From: Methylorubrum sp. B1-46
GTDB lineage: Bacteria; Pseudomonadota; Alphaproteobacteria; Rhizobiales; Beijerinckiaceae
Assembly (NCBI RefSeq): GCF_021117295.1
Contig: NZ_CP088247.1
Location: 2,061,001-2,125,000 of the forward strand
Length of the DNA: 64,000 nt
Direction of reading: 5' to 3'
Position 1 is the first letter of the stretch, and every line of letters starts with the position of its first letter. This document shows, one piece after another, positions 53,084 through 62,416 of this stretch. The translations under genes and the position numbers were made by a program. The notes under the pieces were generated by a model that was not told the origin of the DNA, did not search any database, and saw nothing but the letters and a program-made list of their open reading frames with translations.

Positions 53084-56000
53084 GGCAAGATCTCTTTGAT
53101 GTCCGCGACGTTCTTCTCGACGAGTTCGTTGAACGGCGCCAGCGTGGCGGCGTCGAGGTCGCCGACATGCTTCGAGGCGAGGGTCAGGGTCACGCCCGCC
53201 GCCTCGTCGACCGGTGTCGCCACCGCCTGGATCAGGGTTTCGGTGAGTTCGTTCACCGTGAGCCCCGAGGAGATGCCGGCCGGCGGCGCGTCGAGGGCGA
53301 AGCGCTCCTGCAGGCTCGCTCCCAGCTCGACGCCCATCAGCGAATCGAGGCCGATCTCGGAGAGCTGGCGCACGCGGCTGATGTCGTCCTTCGGCAGGCG
53401 CAGGATGCGGGCGATGTCCTCGACGATGGCGTCGGACACGGTCTTGCGGACCGAATCGATGTCCTGGGATCGCAGCAATGCACCGATATTGATCGCGGCC
53501 ACCGTGCCGGACTCGGCCTGCTGATCGCCGCCGAGGCTGGCGTAGCTCGGTGAGCGGAGCGTCGCGAGGCGCTCGCGCGCCTTGCCCCAATGCATCGCGG
53601 CGATCGCGACCACGCCCTCGTCGCTCGCCGTGCCCTGGACCTCCAGCGATTCGGCCATCAGGTCGAGGCAGAGGCGGGCGTCCATCGGCGTCACGCCGAC
53701 ACGGGAAGCGAGCGTCTCCATTACCGCCTTGTTGCGGGCGAGCACGCCGACATCGCCGATGGCGCCCCAGGCGACCGCGAGCGCCGGCAGGCCGAGACGG
53801 CGGCGCTGGCGGGCGAGCCCTTCCATGAAGCCGTTGGCGGCGACGTACGACCCCTGTCCGGGATTGCCGATGAAGGTCGTGGCCGAGGAGAACAGCACGA
53901 AGTAGTCGAGCTTGCGTCCACGCGTGGCGGCATCGAGATGCTGCGCCCCGATCACCTTCGGCGCAATCACCGCTTCCAGGGTCTCCGGCTCGATCGCGTT
54001 GATCAGGCCGTCCTGCAGCACCATGGCGCCGTGGATTACGCCCGCGAGCTTGCTGCCCGCGGTCTCGATGCCGTCGATCAGCTTCTCGACCGCCCGGCGA
54101 CTGGTGATGTCGCAGGCCCTGGTCTCGATGCTCACGCCGCGCGCGGCGAGTTCGGCGATGACCGCACGACCCTCCTCGTTCGGCTTGCCCGAACGACCGA
54201 CGAGCACGATGCGTTTCGCGCCGCGATCGGCCAGCCAGCGCGCCGCCTCGATGCCGAAGCCGCCAAGACCGCCGGTGACGAGGTGGACGCCCTTCTCGGA
54301 GACCGTGAAGGCGTTGCGCCGGACCTGCGCCACGGAGCCGGGTGCGGGCGGCGTGACGACGATCTTACCGACATGCCCCGATTGCTGCATCAGCCGGAAG
54401 GCATCCGAAGTCTCGTCGGCGGCGAAGGGCTGGTAGGGCAGGGGACGCAGGCCCCCTTCGGCGAACAGCGCCATCACTTCGCGGAACATCCGCGCGCCGT
54501 CCTCGCCCTGGTGCTGGAGCACCTGATCGAGATCGACGCCGAAATAGGAGAGGTTCCGGCGGAACGGCCGCAGGCCAATATGGGTGTTGGCGACGTAGTC
54601 GCGCTTGCCCAGTTCGACGAAGCGTCCGAACGGGCGCAGGCAGTTGAGCGAGCGCTCCATCATCTCGCCGAACAGCGAGTTGAGCACCACGTCGACCCCG
54701 TCGCCGGTGATGCGGCGGACATCGTCGACGAAGGCGAGCGAGCGCGAATCGAGCACGTGCTCGGCGCCGAGCGCTTCGACCAGCGCCCGCTTCTCCCGCG
54801 AGCCCGCGGTGGCGATGACCCGCGCGCCCTTCCACTTGGCGATCTGGAGCGCGGCCAGTCCCACGCCGCCCGCGCCGCCATGGACCAGCAGCCACTCGCC
54901 CTTGCGCAGACGGGCGCAGGTCACGAGCGCGTAGTAGGCGGTGAGGAAGGCGACCGGCACGGTCGCCGCCGCGGCCGGGTCAAGCCCCGCCGGCATCGGC
55001 GCGACGACCATCTCCGGCACGACCACGTGGGTGGCGAAGCCGGATTGCGCGAAGGCGACGACCGAATCACCCACGGCGAAGTCCACCACGCCGGCACCGA
55101 TGGCGGTGACGCGGCCGGAGACTTCGAGGCCGAGGCGGGGGCCGGCGAAGCCGTCCTCCAGGATCTCCTCCGGGAGCATCGAGAGCGCCCAGAGCACGTC
55201 GCGGAAGTTGAGGCCGGTGGCGGCCACAGCGATCTCGACCTCACCGGGGCCGGGGGCGGCGCGCTCGGCCGGGCCCCAGACCATCTCGTTGAGGCCGCCG
55301 GTGTTGGAGCGCTCCAGCCGCGCGGCCGGAGCCGCCTCGCCGCCCTGGGCGGCCCGGCCGGGATGGAAGCGCACGACGCGGGTGGCGTCGGCATCGAGCA
55401 CGATCTCGGTCTCGTCCGTGCCCGACAGGATCAGGGCGCGCAGCCGCTCGGCCGCGTCCTTCGAGGACAGGGCCGGTGCGAGGTCGATCCGGCGCACGTC
55501 GAGGTTGGCCGCCTCGTTGGCGAGCGTCCGGCTGAAGGCCCAGACGCCGGCCTCGACCGCGGCCGCCTCGCCGCCCGCATCGCGGGTGGCGCCGGGGGCG
55601 ACCACCCAAAGGCGGGTCTGACGGCTGCCGAGATGCTCGGCGCAGCGCTTCAGGCTGAGGCAGCGGTCGCGCAGACGCTTCGCCGCCTCGCCCTCGCCGG
55701 CGAAGGCACCAGCCAGGAACACCACGGTGTCGGGCGTCTCGCGCTCCAGTTCGAGCAGCGACTGCTCGGAATCGAGGATGATCGAGACGTGGACGCCGCT
55801 CGCCACCAGCAGGGTCGCCAGGGACGAGGCGGTCTCGGCGCCGAACTCGTCGTCGGAGCCGACGACGAAGGCGAAGCTCTGGCCGTGGCCGAGGGCCGGA
55901 CGGACCGGGGCCTCGGCCACCAGCAGCAGGTCGTCGCCGTTGGCCGAGATGGCGCGGTCGGCCGAGACCCGCACGAGGCCCGAGGCGCTCAAGGTGCGCT

Positions 56001-59000
56001 GCCAGCCCGTCACGTCGTCGAGGCGCGAGACCGGCATGCCGGCGGCCGCCTGCTCGAACCAGTCCGGCGCGAGGCCGAAGACGAGGTCGCGGAACAGCGA
56101 GGCGCCGGGCTCGACCGCGACCAGCAGCCCGCCCGAGGCGAGCGCCGCGGCGAGCTGGCCCGGAAGGGCCTTGTCCGAGCGGTGGAGCACGTCGCTGGCG
56201 AGAACGAGGTCGAAGGACGCGGCCGGCAGGGCGTCGGCGGCTTCGGACACCGCGACCGAGCCGGGCAGGCCGAGGCGGGCCCGCTCGGCCAGCCGCCGGT
56301 CGGTTTCCAGCACGGTCAGGCGGGCGTCAGACGCACGGGCGAGCGTGGCGGCGCGGGCCGAGAGCGGGCCGAAGCCGACCTGAAGGATGCGGAGCGCCCG
56401 ATCCGACGGCAGGCGCTCTTTCGCCTCCGCCACGATCGTGGCGACGACCTCGGCGGCGGCGCGCGCCGTGGCGCCGCGCAGGTGGAAGGCGTCGAGCGCG
56501 GCCGGCGGCAGGCTCGCCGCGGTGACGGCCTCGCCCGCTACGATCCGTCCGACCAGCGCGGTGGTGTCGGCCAGCAGCACCAGCTCGGCAGCCAGTTCCG
56601 GATGGTCGGCCGCGATCCAGCGCATGGTCTCTTCGGGCGCCGGCAGGGTCACGTCGCGGCGCAGGCGCCAGACACCCTTGTCGAGCGTCGCAAGGCCGCT
56701 GCTTTCCAGGGCGTAGAGGGCGTTGGTGGCCCACGGATGCAGGGCCTCGGGCAGGCGGCCGTCGAGCACGACCTTGCCCTTCTCGGAGAGGCCCTCGGCC
56801 AACCGATAGGCGAGGGCGGTGGCCCAACCCTCCAGAAGCAGATGGCCCGGTCCGAGATCGGCCGTGTCCGGCGCGGTCACGGCGGCGAGGCTCGGGCGCA
56901 GGCGCTCGGCCACGCTCGGACGGCGCTCCAGCGGCAGGGCGGTCGGCTCGGTGGCGCGCTCGACCCCTTGGGTGATGGCGTAGGCGTCGAGGTCGCTGCC
57001 GCCCTTGGCGCGCAGGGCCTGGAAGCGGCCCTCGCGGATCGTGGCGATCACCGCGCCCTCGGCATCCGTCAGGGTGAAATCGGCCAGGATCGAGCGCTCG
57101 TTGCAGCGCCGGGTGCGGATCTCGGCGCGGGCGATCGCGGCGCCGGGGCGCAGCAGGCGCACCTCGCCGAAGCGCACCGGCACGTAGGCCTTGGTGGCTC
57201 CTTCGCCCATCAGCTCGGCGAAGAGCAGGATCAGGCCGTGGAAGCAGGAATCGAGACGCGCGGGCACGAGGCCGTAGCGCTCGTCCGCCTCGGCCGGGAT
57301 CAGTTCGGAGACGATGGTGGTCTCGTCGATGCGGGCCGAGGCCGCGACCTGGCGGAAGTTCTCGCCGAAGCCGAGGCCGGAGGCGAGCGCCCGGCGGTAG
57401 AGTCCCTCGCCGGAAATCGCGTGCTCGGCCGGCACCGCGAGGTCGCGGCGGGCGGGTGCCGGGAAATCGCCCTCGATGATCTTGGCCGAGGCGTGGAGCT
57501 GCCACGGCGTCGGGGTCAGGCGGGGGCGGCTGAGGATCTGAATCTGGTTGCCGGAGCCGGACAGGCGCACCAGCACCTCGCGCAGGGAATCCTCGGCGAA
57601 GACCATCGGCGAGAGGATTTCGACGTCGGCGAGGGTCACCGCGTCCGTGCGCAGCGCCTGACGCGCAACGTGCAGCGCCATCTCGACAAAGGCGGCGCCG
57701 GGCAGGATCACCTGACCGTCGATGCGGTGGTCGTCGAGTTCGGGCACCAGGGCCGCGTCGAGATGGCCGTGCCATTCGAGGCCGTCGGGCGCCAGCCGGT
57801 TGCCGGCGAGCGGGTGGTAGGGCCGCGGCGCGGCGCCGGCGCCCTCGGTCGTCTCGGCGAGGCGGAACGGGCGGCGCTGCCAGGGGTAGAGCGGCAGGGC
57901 GACGATGCCGGCCGGATCAGCACCGAACAGGCGCGTCTCATCGACGGCCGCACCGGCGACGAGGGCGGCGGCCACCGCCTTGGCGATCGGATCGCCGCCG
58001 GCGGGCTTGCGGTGCATCACGCCGACCGAGGCGACCTCGATGGCGAGCGGTTCGATGGCGTCGCCGATATGCGGCAGCAGGGTCGCGCGCGGGCCGACCT
58101 CGACGAAGACGCGAGCGCCCTGGCGGGTCGCCTCCTGCAGTGCCTCGCAGAAGCGCACCGGCTCGCGGATGTTGCGCCACCAGTAGCCGGCGCCGAACTG
58201 GGCGCCGGGCAGCACCGTGCCGGTCACGGTCGAGACCATGGCGGTGTGGCCGGCCGAGGCCTTGAGCCCGTCGAGGTCGCGCAGCAGCGGACGCTCGGTC
58301 GGATCCATCAGGCGGCCGTGGAAGGGGTATTCGAGATCGAGCTTGCGCCCGCGGCGGCGCTTGCGCGCCAGCGCCTTCATCGCCGCCTCGATGTCGGCCT
58401 CGGGGCCGGCGACCGTGATCGCCTTGGGGCTGTTGTAGGCGGCGATGTCGAGGGTGGGATAGTCGGCGAGGAACGCCTCCATCTCCTCGACCGGCCCGAG
58501 CAGCACCGCCATGGTGCCGAAGCCGCGGGTCGATTCCTGGTGCTTGCTGCGGAAGAAGATGACCCGCACCGCCTGTTCCAGGCTGAGGATGCCGGCGGCT
58601 TCCGCCGCGGCGATCTCGCCGACGCTGTGGCCGAGGACGTAGCGGGGCGCGAGGCCCTTGGCGCGGAGCGCCGCGGTCGAGGCGCTCTGGATCGCGAAGA
58701 TCAGCGGCTGCGAGACGCGGGTGAGGGAGAGGCGCGCCTCGAGATCCTCGGCGAACATCGCCTCCTTCAGCGACCAGCCGGACAGCTTCTCGAAGAGCGT
58801 GTCGGTCTGATCGAAGCGGGCGCGGAAGGTCGCGCTCTCCTCGTAGGCCTCGCGGCCCATGCCGACCCACTGGCTGCCGTTGCCGGAATAGACGAAGGCG
58901 ACCTCGGCCTGGCGCTCGACCGCCGTGCCGACGACGGCCGCCTCGGTATCCTCACCCTCGGCCAGCGCCCGCAGGGCGGCGGGCACATCGGTGCCGGGAG

Positions 59001-60483
59001 CGATCGGCAGGGCGAGGCGCGTCGACAGGCGTTCGCGGCGGTGGAACGCGGCGGCCGCGACGCGGGCGGCGTCGTCCGGCGCGGCACCGTCGAGGCGGGC
59101 AGCGTAGTCGAGGGCGAGATCGTTGAGGGCGGCGCGGCTCTGGGCCGAGAGCAGCAGGATCTCGGGCGCACGGCCCGCCTCGTCGTTCGCGGCGACGGGG
59201 GCCGGGTCGGTCAGCACGACGTGGGCGTTGGTACCGCCGAAGCCGAACGAGTTCACGCCGGCGAAGCGTTCGGCCTTGGTGCGGGCGAGCGCCAGCGGCG
59301 CGCGGTTGACCGCGAGCTTCAGCACCTCGAACGGGATCTCGGGGTTCAGTTCGGGAGCGTGCAGCGAGGGCGGCAGCAGGTCGTTCTCGAGCGCGAGGCT
59401 CGCCTTGAGCAGGCCGGCGAGGCCCGAGGTCGGCTCGGTATGGCCGATATTGGTCTTGATCGAGCCGATCGGCAGCGGCTCGCGCCGCGGCTTGCCGAGC
59501 TTGGAACCGATGGCACTGGCCTCGATCGGGTCGCCGACCGGGGTGCCGGTGCCGTGCGCTTCGACGAAGGCGATTTTGTCGAGGTCGATCTCCGCCTCGC
59601 GGTAGACCTGCTCCAGCAGTGCCCCTTGCGCGTGACCGGAGGGCAGCGAGATGCCGGTGGTGCGCCCGTCCGAGTTGACGCCGCTCGCCGCGATCACGCC
59701 GCGCACGGTCCGGCCGCTTCGGGCGGCGGCCTCTGCCGATTGCAGGAGCAGCACGACGCCGCCCTCAGCGCGCACGTAGCCGTCGGCAGTGGACGAGAAC
59801 GCCTGGCACAGGCCGGTGCGCGAGAGCATCTGCGCGTTGGAGAAGGAGATGAAGTTGAACGGGCTCGCCAGGATGTTGGCGCCGGCCACCACCGCGGTGT
59901 CGACCTGACCCGCCTCGATCGCCGCGATCGCGGCGTTGAGCGCGACCAGCGAGGATGAGCAGGCGGTGTCGAGGGTGAAGCTCGGGCCCTTCAGGTCGTA
60001 GATGTAGGAGATGCGGTTCGAGATGATCGAGAGCGTGTTGCCGGTCGCCGCGTAGGCGTCGCCCGAGGACGGGTCGAGGATGCGCAGGTTGCCGTAATCC
60101 AGGGCCGAGGCGCCGACGAACACGCCGATATGGCTGCCGGCCACCGCGGAGGGGCGCAGGCCCGCATCCTCGAACGCCTCCCAGGTCAGTTCCAGCAGCA
60201 TGCGCTGCTGCGGGTCCATCTGCTCGGCCTCGCGCGGCGAGATGCCGAACACGCCCGGATCGAACGACCAGATGTCGTCGAGCACGCCAGCGGCCCAGGT
60301 GTAGCTCTTGCCGCGCTCCTGCGCCCGCGGATGGCCGAAGGCCTGAAGCGACCAACGGTCCTCGGGGATGCGCGAGACGGCACAGCGCCCTTCCGTGAGA
60401 AGCTGCCACAGCCCCTCGACGTTCTGAGCCCCGGGCAGACGGCAGGCGCGGCCGACGATCGCGATGTTCTTGCGGTTTGTCAC
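53080..60483 (-). CDS. Reducing type I polyketide synthase KS-AT-DH-(MT)-ER-KR-ACP
   Basis: A single-module megasynthase of 2467 residues. KS: Cys175 in DTACSSSL, His310 in EAHGTGTP, His348 in NIGHTEP. AT: Ser620 in LGHSVGEIAAAEAAG. DH: His919 in DDHRIDGQVILPG and Asp1078 in ARLDSCFHGL. A methyltransferase-like stretch (about 1390-1560) has ILQVGFGPLSARAA in place of the SAM-binding glycine motif. ER: LVHGGAGGVGLAALQIAK near 1865. KR: VTGGLGGFGIEAARWLA near 2065, Tyr2213 in GQGSYVAANGF. ACP: Ser2381 in IGLDSLMGVELG. No thioesterase. All domains needed for full reduction are present, so repeated rounds should give a saturated chain. GTG 60483 is chosen since the KS starts at once; weak ribosome site. 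Confidence 0.92.
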   Translation of the reverse strand: MTNRKNIAIVGRACRLPGAQNVEGLWQLLTEGRCAVSRIPEDRWSLQAFGHPRAQERGKSYTWAAGVLDDIWSFDPGVFGISPREAEQMDPQQRMLLELTWEAFEDAGLRPSAVAGSHIGVFVGASALDYGNLRILDPSSGDAYAATGNTLSIISNRISYIYDLKGPSFTLDTACSSSLVALNAAIAAIEAGQVDTAVVAGANILASPFNFISFSNAQMLSRTGLCQAFSSTADGYVRAEGGVVLLLQSAEAAARSGRTVRGVIAASGVNSDGRTTGISLPSGHAQGALLEQVYREAEIDLDKIAFVEAHGTGTPVGDPIEASAIGSKLGKPRREPLPIGSIKTNIGHTEPTSGLAGLLKASLALENDLLPPSLHAPELNPEIPFEVLKLAVNRAPLALARTKAERFAGVNSFGFGGTNAHVVLTDPAPVAANDEAGRAPEILLLSAQSRAALNDLALDYAARLDGAAPDDAARVAAAAFHRRERLSTRLALPIAPGTDVPAALRALAEGEDTEAAVVGTAVERQAEVAFVYSGNGSQWVGMGREAYEESATFRARFDQTDTLFEKLSGWSLKEAMFAEDLEARLSLTRVSQPLIFAIQSASTAALRAKGLAPRYVLGHSVGEIAAAEAAGILSLEQAVRVIFFRSKHQESTRGFGTMAVLLGPVEEMEAFLADYPTLDIAAYNSPKAITVAGPEADIEAAMKALARKRRRGRKLDLEYPFHGRLMDPTERPLLRDLDGLKASAGHTAMVSTVTGTVLPGAQFGAGYWWRNIREPVRFCEALQEATRQGARVFVEVGPRATLLPHIGDAIEPLAIEVASVGVMHRKPAGGDPIAKAVAAALVAGAAVDETRLFGADPAGIVALPLYPWQRRPFRLAETTEGAGAAPRPYHPLAGNRLAPDGLEWHGHLDAALVPELDDHRIDGQVILPGAAFVEMALHVARQALRTDAVTLADVEILSPMVFAEDSLREVLVRLSGSGNQIQILSRPRLTPTPWQLHASAKIIEGDFPAPARRDLAVPAEHAISGEGLYRRALASGLGFGENFRQVAASARIDETTIVSELIPAEADERYGLVPARLDSCFHGLILLFAELMGEGATKAYVPVRFGEVRLLRPGAAIARAEIRTRRCNERSILADFTLTDAEGAVIATIREGRFQALRAKGGSDLDAYAITQGVERATEPTALPLERRPSVAERLRPSLAAVTAPDTADLGPGHLLLEGWATALAYRLAEGLSEKGKVVLDGRLPEALHPWATNALYALESSGLATLDKGVWRLRRDVTLPAPEETMRWIAADHPELAAELVLLADTTALVGRIVAGEAVTAASLPPAALDAFHLRGATARAAAEVVATIVAEAKERLPSDRALRILQVGFGPLSARAATLARASDARLTVLETDRRLAERARLGLPGSVAVSEAADALPAASFDLVLASDVLHRSDKALPGQLAAALASGGLLVAVEPGASLFRDLVFGLAPDWFEQAAAGMPVSRLDDVTGWQRTLSASGLVRVSADRAISANGDDLLLVAEAPVRPALGHGQSFAFVVGSDDEFGAETASSLATLLVASGVHVSIILDSEQSLLELERETPDTVVFLAGAFAGEGEAAKRLRDRCLSLKRCAEHLGSRQTRLWVVAPGATRDAGGEAAAVEAGVWAFSRTLANEAANLDVRRIDLAPALSSKDAAERLRALILSGTDETEIVLDADATRVVRFHPGRAAQGGEAAPAARLERSNTGGLNEMVWGPAERAAPGPGEVEIAVAATGLNFRDVLWALSMLPEEILEDGFAGPRLGLEVSGRVTAIGAGVVDFAVGDSVVAFAQSGFATHVVVPEMVVAPMPAGLDPAAAATVPVAFLTAYYALVTCARLRKGEWLLVHGGAGGVGLAALQIAKWKGARVIATAGSREKRALVEALGAEHVLDSRSLAFVDDVRRITGDGVDVVLNSLFGEMMERSLNCLRPFGRFVELGKRDYVANTHIGLRPFRRNLSYFGVDLDQVLQHQGEDGARMFREVMALFAEGGLRPLPYQPFAADETSDAFRLMQQSGHVGKIVVTPPAPGSVAQVRRNAFTVSEKGVHLVTGGLGGFGIEAARWLADRGAKRIVLVGRSGKPNEEGRAVIAELAARGVSIETRACDITSRRAVEKLIDGIETAGSKLAGVIHGAMVLQDGLINAIEPETLEAVIAPKVIGAQHLDAATRGRKLDYFVLFSSATTFIGNPGQGSYVAANGFMEGLARQRRRLGLPALAVAWGAIGDVGVLARNKAVMETLASRVGVTPMDARLCLDLMAESLEVQGTASDEGVVAIAAMHWGKARERLATLRSPSYASLGGDQQAESGTVAAINIGALLRSQDIDSVRKTVSDAIVEDIARILRLPKDDISRVRQLSEIGLDSLMGVELGASLQERFALDAPPAGISSGLTVNELTETLIQAVATPVDEAAGVTLTLASKHVGDLDAATLAPFNELVEKNVADIKEILP

Positions 60484-61002
60484 GTCGATCCGTTTACGCT
60501 CGTGAAGCAGGGACCGGGGGTCCGTTCGGCGTGGGCCTATCGCCCGCACCGCGAATGTCTCGTGAAACCTCGGCTTTTCTCCGGCGCCCTGTGGAGGGTG
60601 GCCGACGACCGCAGGTTTTAAGAGGCACTCTTAATCTGACCGACAGGACCGTCCAACCCGCTTGGCTGCAACCTCTCCCTTAATCCAGAGAGATTGGGAG
60701 ATTGTGTGGCACGTATTCATCAGTGGATCGCTGGTGGCCGAAAAGCGGCAAGATGCCGAAAACAACAAATATCAGTCGTGGCAATTGGGGTAAGTTCGAA
60801 ACTTGCCACCATTTCGCCTTGAGAGTGGTGAGGGTGTCGCGAATATTGAGTTAGGTTCAGAAAAATCTTTTTCGCTTTTCGCATGTGGTCGATTTTGGTC
60901 GGAGCTGTCGCGTTGCTGCGCTTGCAAGTTGCAACGCGCCGACTCAACAGATGAGGTGACTATGAAAAGGGCATCGCACAGATGTCGGGCCGGAGGCTGC
61001 CA
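60484..61002. other. AT-richer intergenic region upstream of the PKS
   Basis: 519 bases between the PKS start and the end of ugd, both on the minus strand. Much lower GC than the genes (GAATATTGAGTTAGG, CAGAAAAATCTTTTTCGC). It should hold the PKS promoter and 5' leader. An 8-base stem CGCGTTGC (60909-60916 with 60931-60938) may end the ugd transcript. Open frames here, e.g. 60720-60947 on the minus strand, show no domain or ribosome site. Confidence 0.5.
60789..60807. promoter_or_regulatory. Operator-like 19-base dyad upstream of the PKS
   Basis: GGTAAGTTCGAAACTTGCC: two 8-base arms around CGA with one mismatch, about 306 bases before the PKS start in an AT-rich zone. Size and symmetry suit a dimeric regulator such as a TetR- or LuxR-type protein; no regulator gene lies beside it. 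Confidence 0.3.
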
Positions 61003-62307
61003 TCAGGCAATCCCGATGCCGAAATAGGCGAAGCCGTGTCGTTCGACCTCCGCAGGCGCGTAGACATTGCGCAGATCGACGAGGACGGGGGCGGCCATCA
61101 GCCCCTTCAGCCGGGCCAGATCGAGCGCCCGGAAGGCGTTCCACTCGGTGACGATCACCAGCGCGTCCGCCCCTTCCGCGCAGGCATAGGCATCCTCGGC
61201 ATACGCCACGCCCTGCAGAAGCGGCCGCGCCTGCTCCATGCCTTCCGGATCGTAGGCCACGATCCGCGCTCCCGCATCCTGCAATCCAGCGATGATCGAC
61301 AGCGAGGGCGCGTCGCGCATGTCGTCGGTGTTCGGCTTGAACGTCAGGCCGAGCAAAGCCACCCGCTTGCCCCGCACCGAGCCGCCGCAGGCCGCGATCA
61401 CCTTGCGCGCCATCGCCCGCTTGCGCTGGTCGTTGACCGCCACCACCGTCTCGACGATCCGCACCGGCGTGCCGTAATCCTGCGCCGTCTTCACCAGCGC
61501 CAGCGTGTCCTTCGGAAAGCAGGAGCCGCCATAGCCCGGCCCGGCATGCAGGAACTTCGAGCCGATGCGATTGTCGAGGCCGATGCCGCGGGCGACCTCC
61601 TGCACGTTGGCGCCGACCTGCTCGCAGAGATCCGCGATTTCGTTGATGAAGGTGATCTTGGTGGCCAGGAACGCATTGGCGGCGTACTTGGTGAGCTCGG
61701 CCGTGCGGCGTCCGGTGAGCAGGATCGGCGCGGCGTTGAGGTAGAGCGGGCGGTAGACCTCCTGCATGACGGCGGCGGCGCGGGCATCCTCGGCGCCGAT
61801 GACGATGCGGTCGGGCCGCTTGAAGTCGTCGATGGCCGCGCCCTCGCGCAGGAATTCGGGGTTGGAGGCGACGCCGACATCGAGGTCGGGGCGGGTCTCG
61901 CGCAGGATGCGCTCGACCTCGTCGCCGGTGCCGACGGGGACGGTCGATTTGGTGACGACCACGGCGTAGCCGGTGAGCGCCTCGGCGATCTCGCGCGCTG
62001 CGGCGTAGACGTAGGAGAGGTCGGCAAAGCCGTCGCCGCGGCGCGACGGGGTGCCGACCGCGATGAACACGGCTTGCGCCTGTGACACGGCGGGCTTGAG
62101 GTCGGTGGAGAAGGAGAGGCGTTTGGCCCGCACGTTCTCGGCGACGAGGGCGTCGAGGCCGGGCTCGTAGATCGGCATGCGGCCCTGGTTGAGGGCTTCG
62201 ATCTTATCGGGATCCTTGTCGATGCAGACGACCTCGTGGCCGAAATCGGCGAGGCAGGCACCCGAGACGAGGCCGACATAGCCCGAGCCAATCATCGCGA
62301 TGCGCAT
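61003..62307 (-). CDS. ugd: UDP-glucose 6-dehydrogenase
   Basis: A 434-residue enzyme: N-terminal NAD-binding MRIAMIGSGYVGLVSGACLA, CIDKDPDKIEALNQGRMPIY, VTKSTVPVGTGDEVERIL, SNPEFLREGAAIDDF, catalytic Cys263 in GPGYGGSCFPKDTLALV and the C-terminal VALLGLTFKPNTDDMRDAPS. It oxidises UDP-glucose to UDP-glucuronate for acidic polysaccharides or lipids. The start at 62307 begins the dinucleotide fold. Downstream of the family 2 glycosyltransferase on the same strand (109-base gap), so it belongs with surface-polysaccharide functions. Confidence 0.95.
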   Translation of the reverse strand: MRIAMIGSGYVGLVSGACLADFGHEVVCIDKDPDKIEALNQGRMPIYEPGLDALVAENVRAKRLSFSTDLKPAVSQAQAVFIAVGTPSRRGDGFADLSYVYAAAREIAEALTGYAVVVTKSTVPVGTGDEVERILRETRPDLDVGVASNPEFLREGAAIDDFKRPDRIVIGAEDARAAAVMQEVYRPLYLNAAPILLTGRRTAELTKYAANAFLATKITFINEIADLCEQVGANVQEVARGIGLDNRIGSKFLHAGPGYGGSCFPKDTLALVKTAQDYGTPVRIVETVVAVNDQRKRAMARKVIAACGGSVRGKRVALLGLTFKPNTDDMRDAPSLSIIAGLQDAGARIVAYDPEGMEQARPLLQGVAYAEDAYACAEGADALVIVTEWNAFRALDLARLKGLMAAPVLVDLRNVYAPAEVERHGFAYFGIGIA

Positions 62308-62416
62308 CGATGTCTCCGCCGGGGCGGCCGGAATGCATCCGGCGTGTTGCAGTGCGGTGTGTAGCCCGGTTCGGAGCCGGCGCAAACCGTCGCCAACGCA
62401 ACGGGTCCGCAGCGGC

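Noticed and set aside
53590..59958. A 2122-codon plus-strand open frame antisense to the PKS
   Set aside because: It mirrors the high-GC third-position pattern of the PKS gene, its translation is low-complexity Arg/Gly/Ala/His-rich without domains, and the minus strand has intact catalytic motifs.
60720..60947. A 75-codon minus-strand frame upstream of the PKS
   Set aside because: No ribosome site, no recognisable fold, lies in the probable promoter region.
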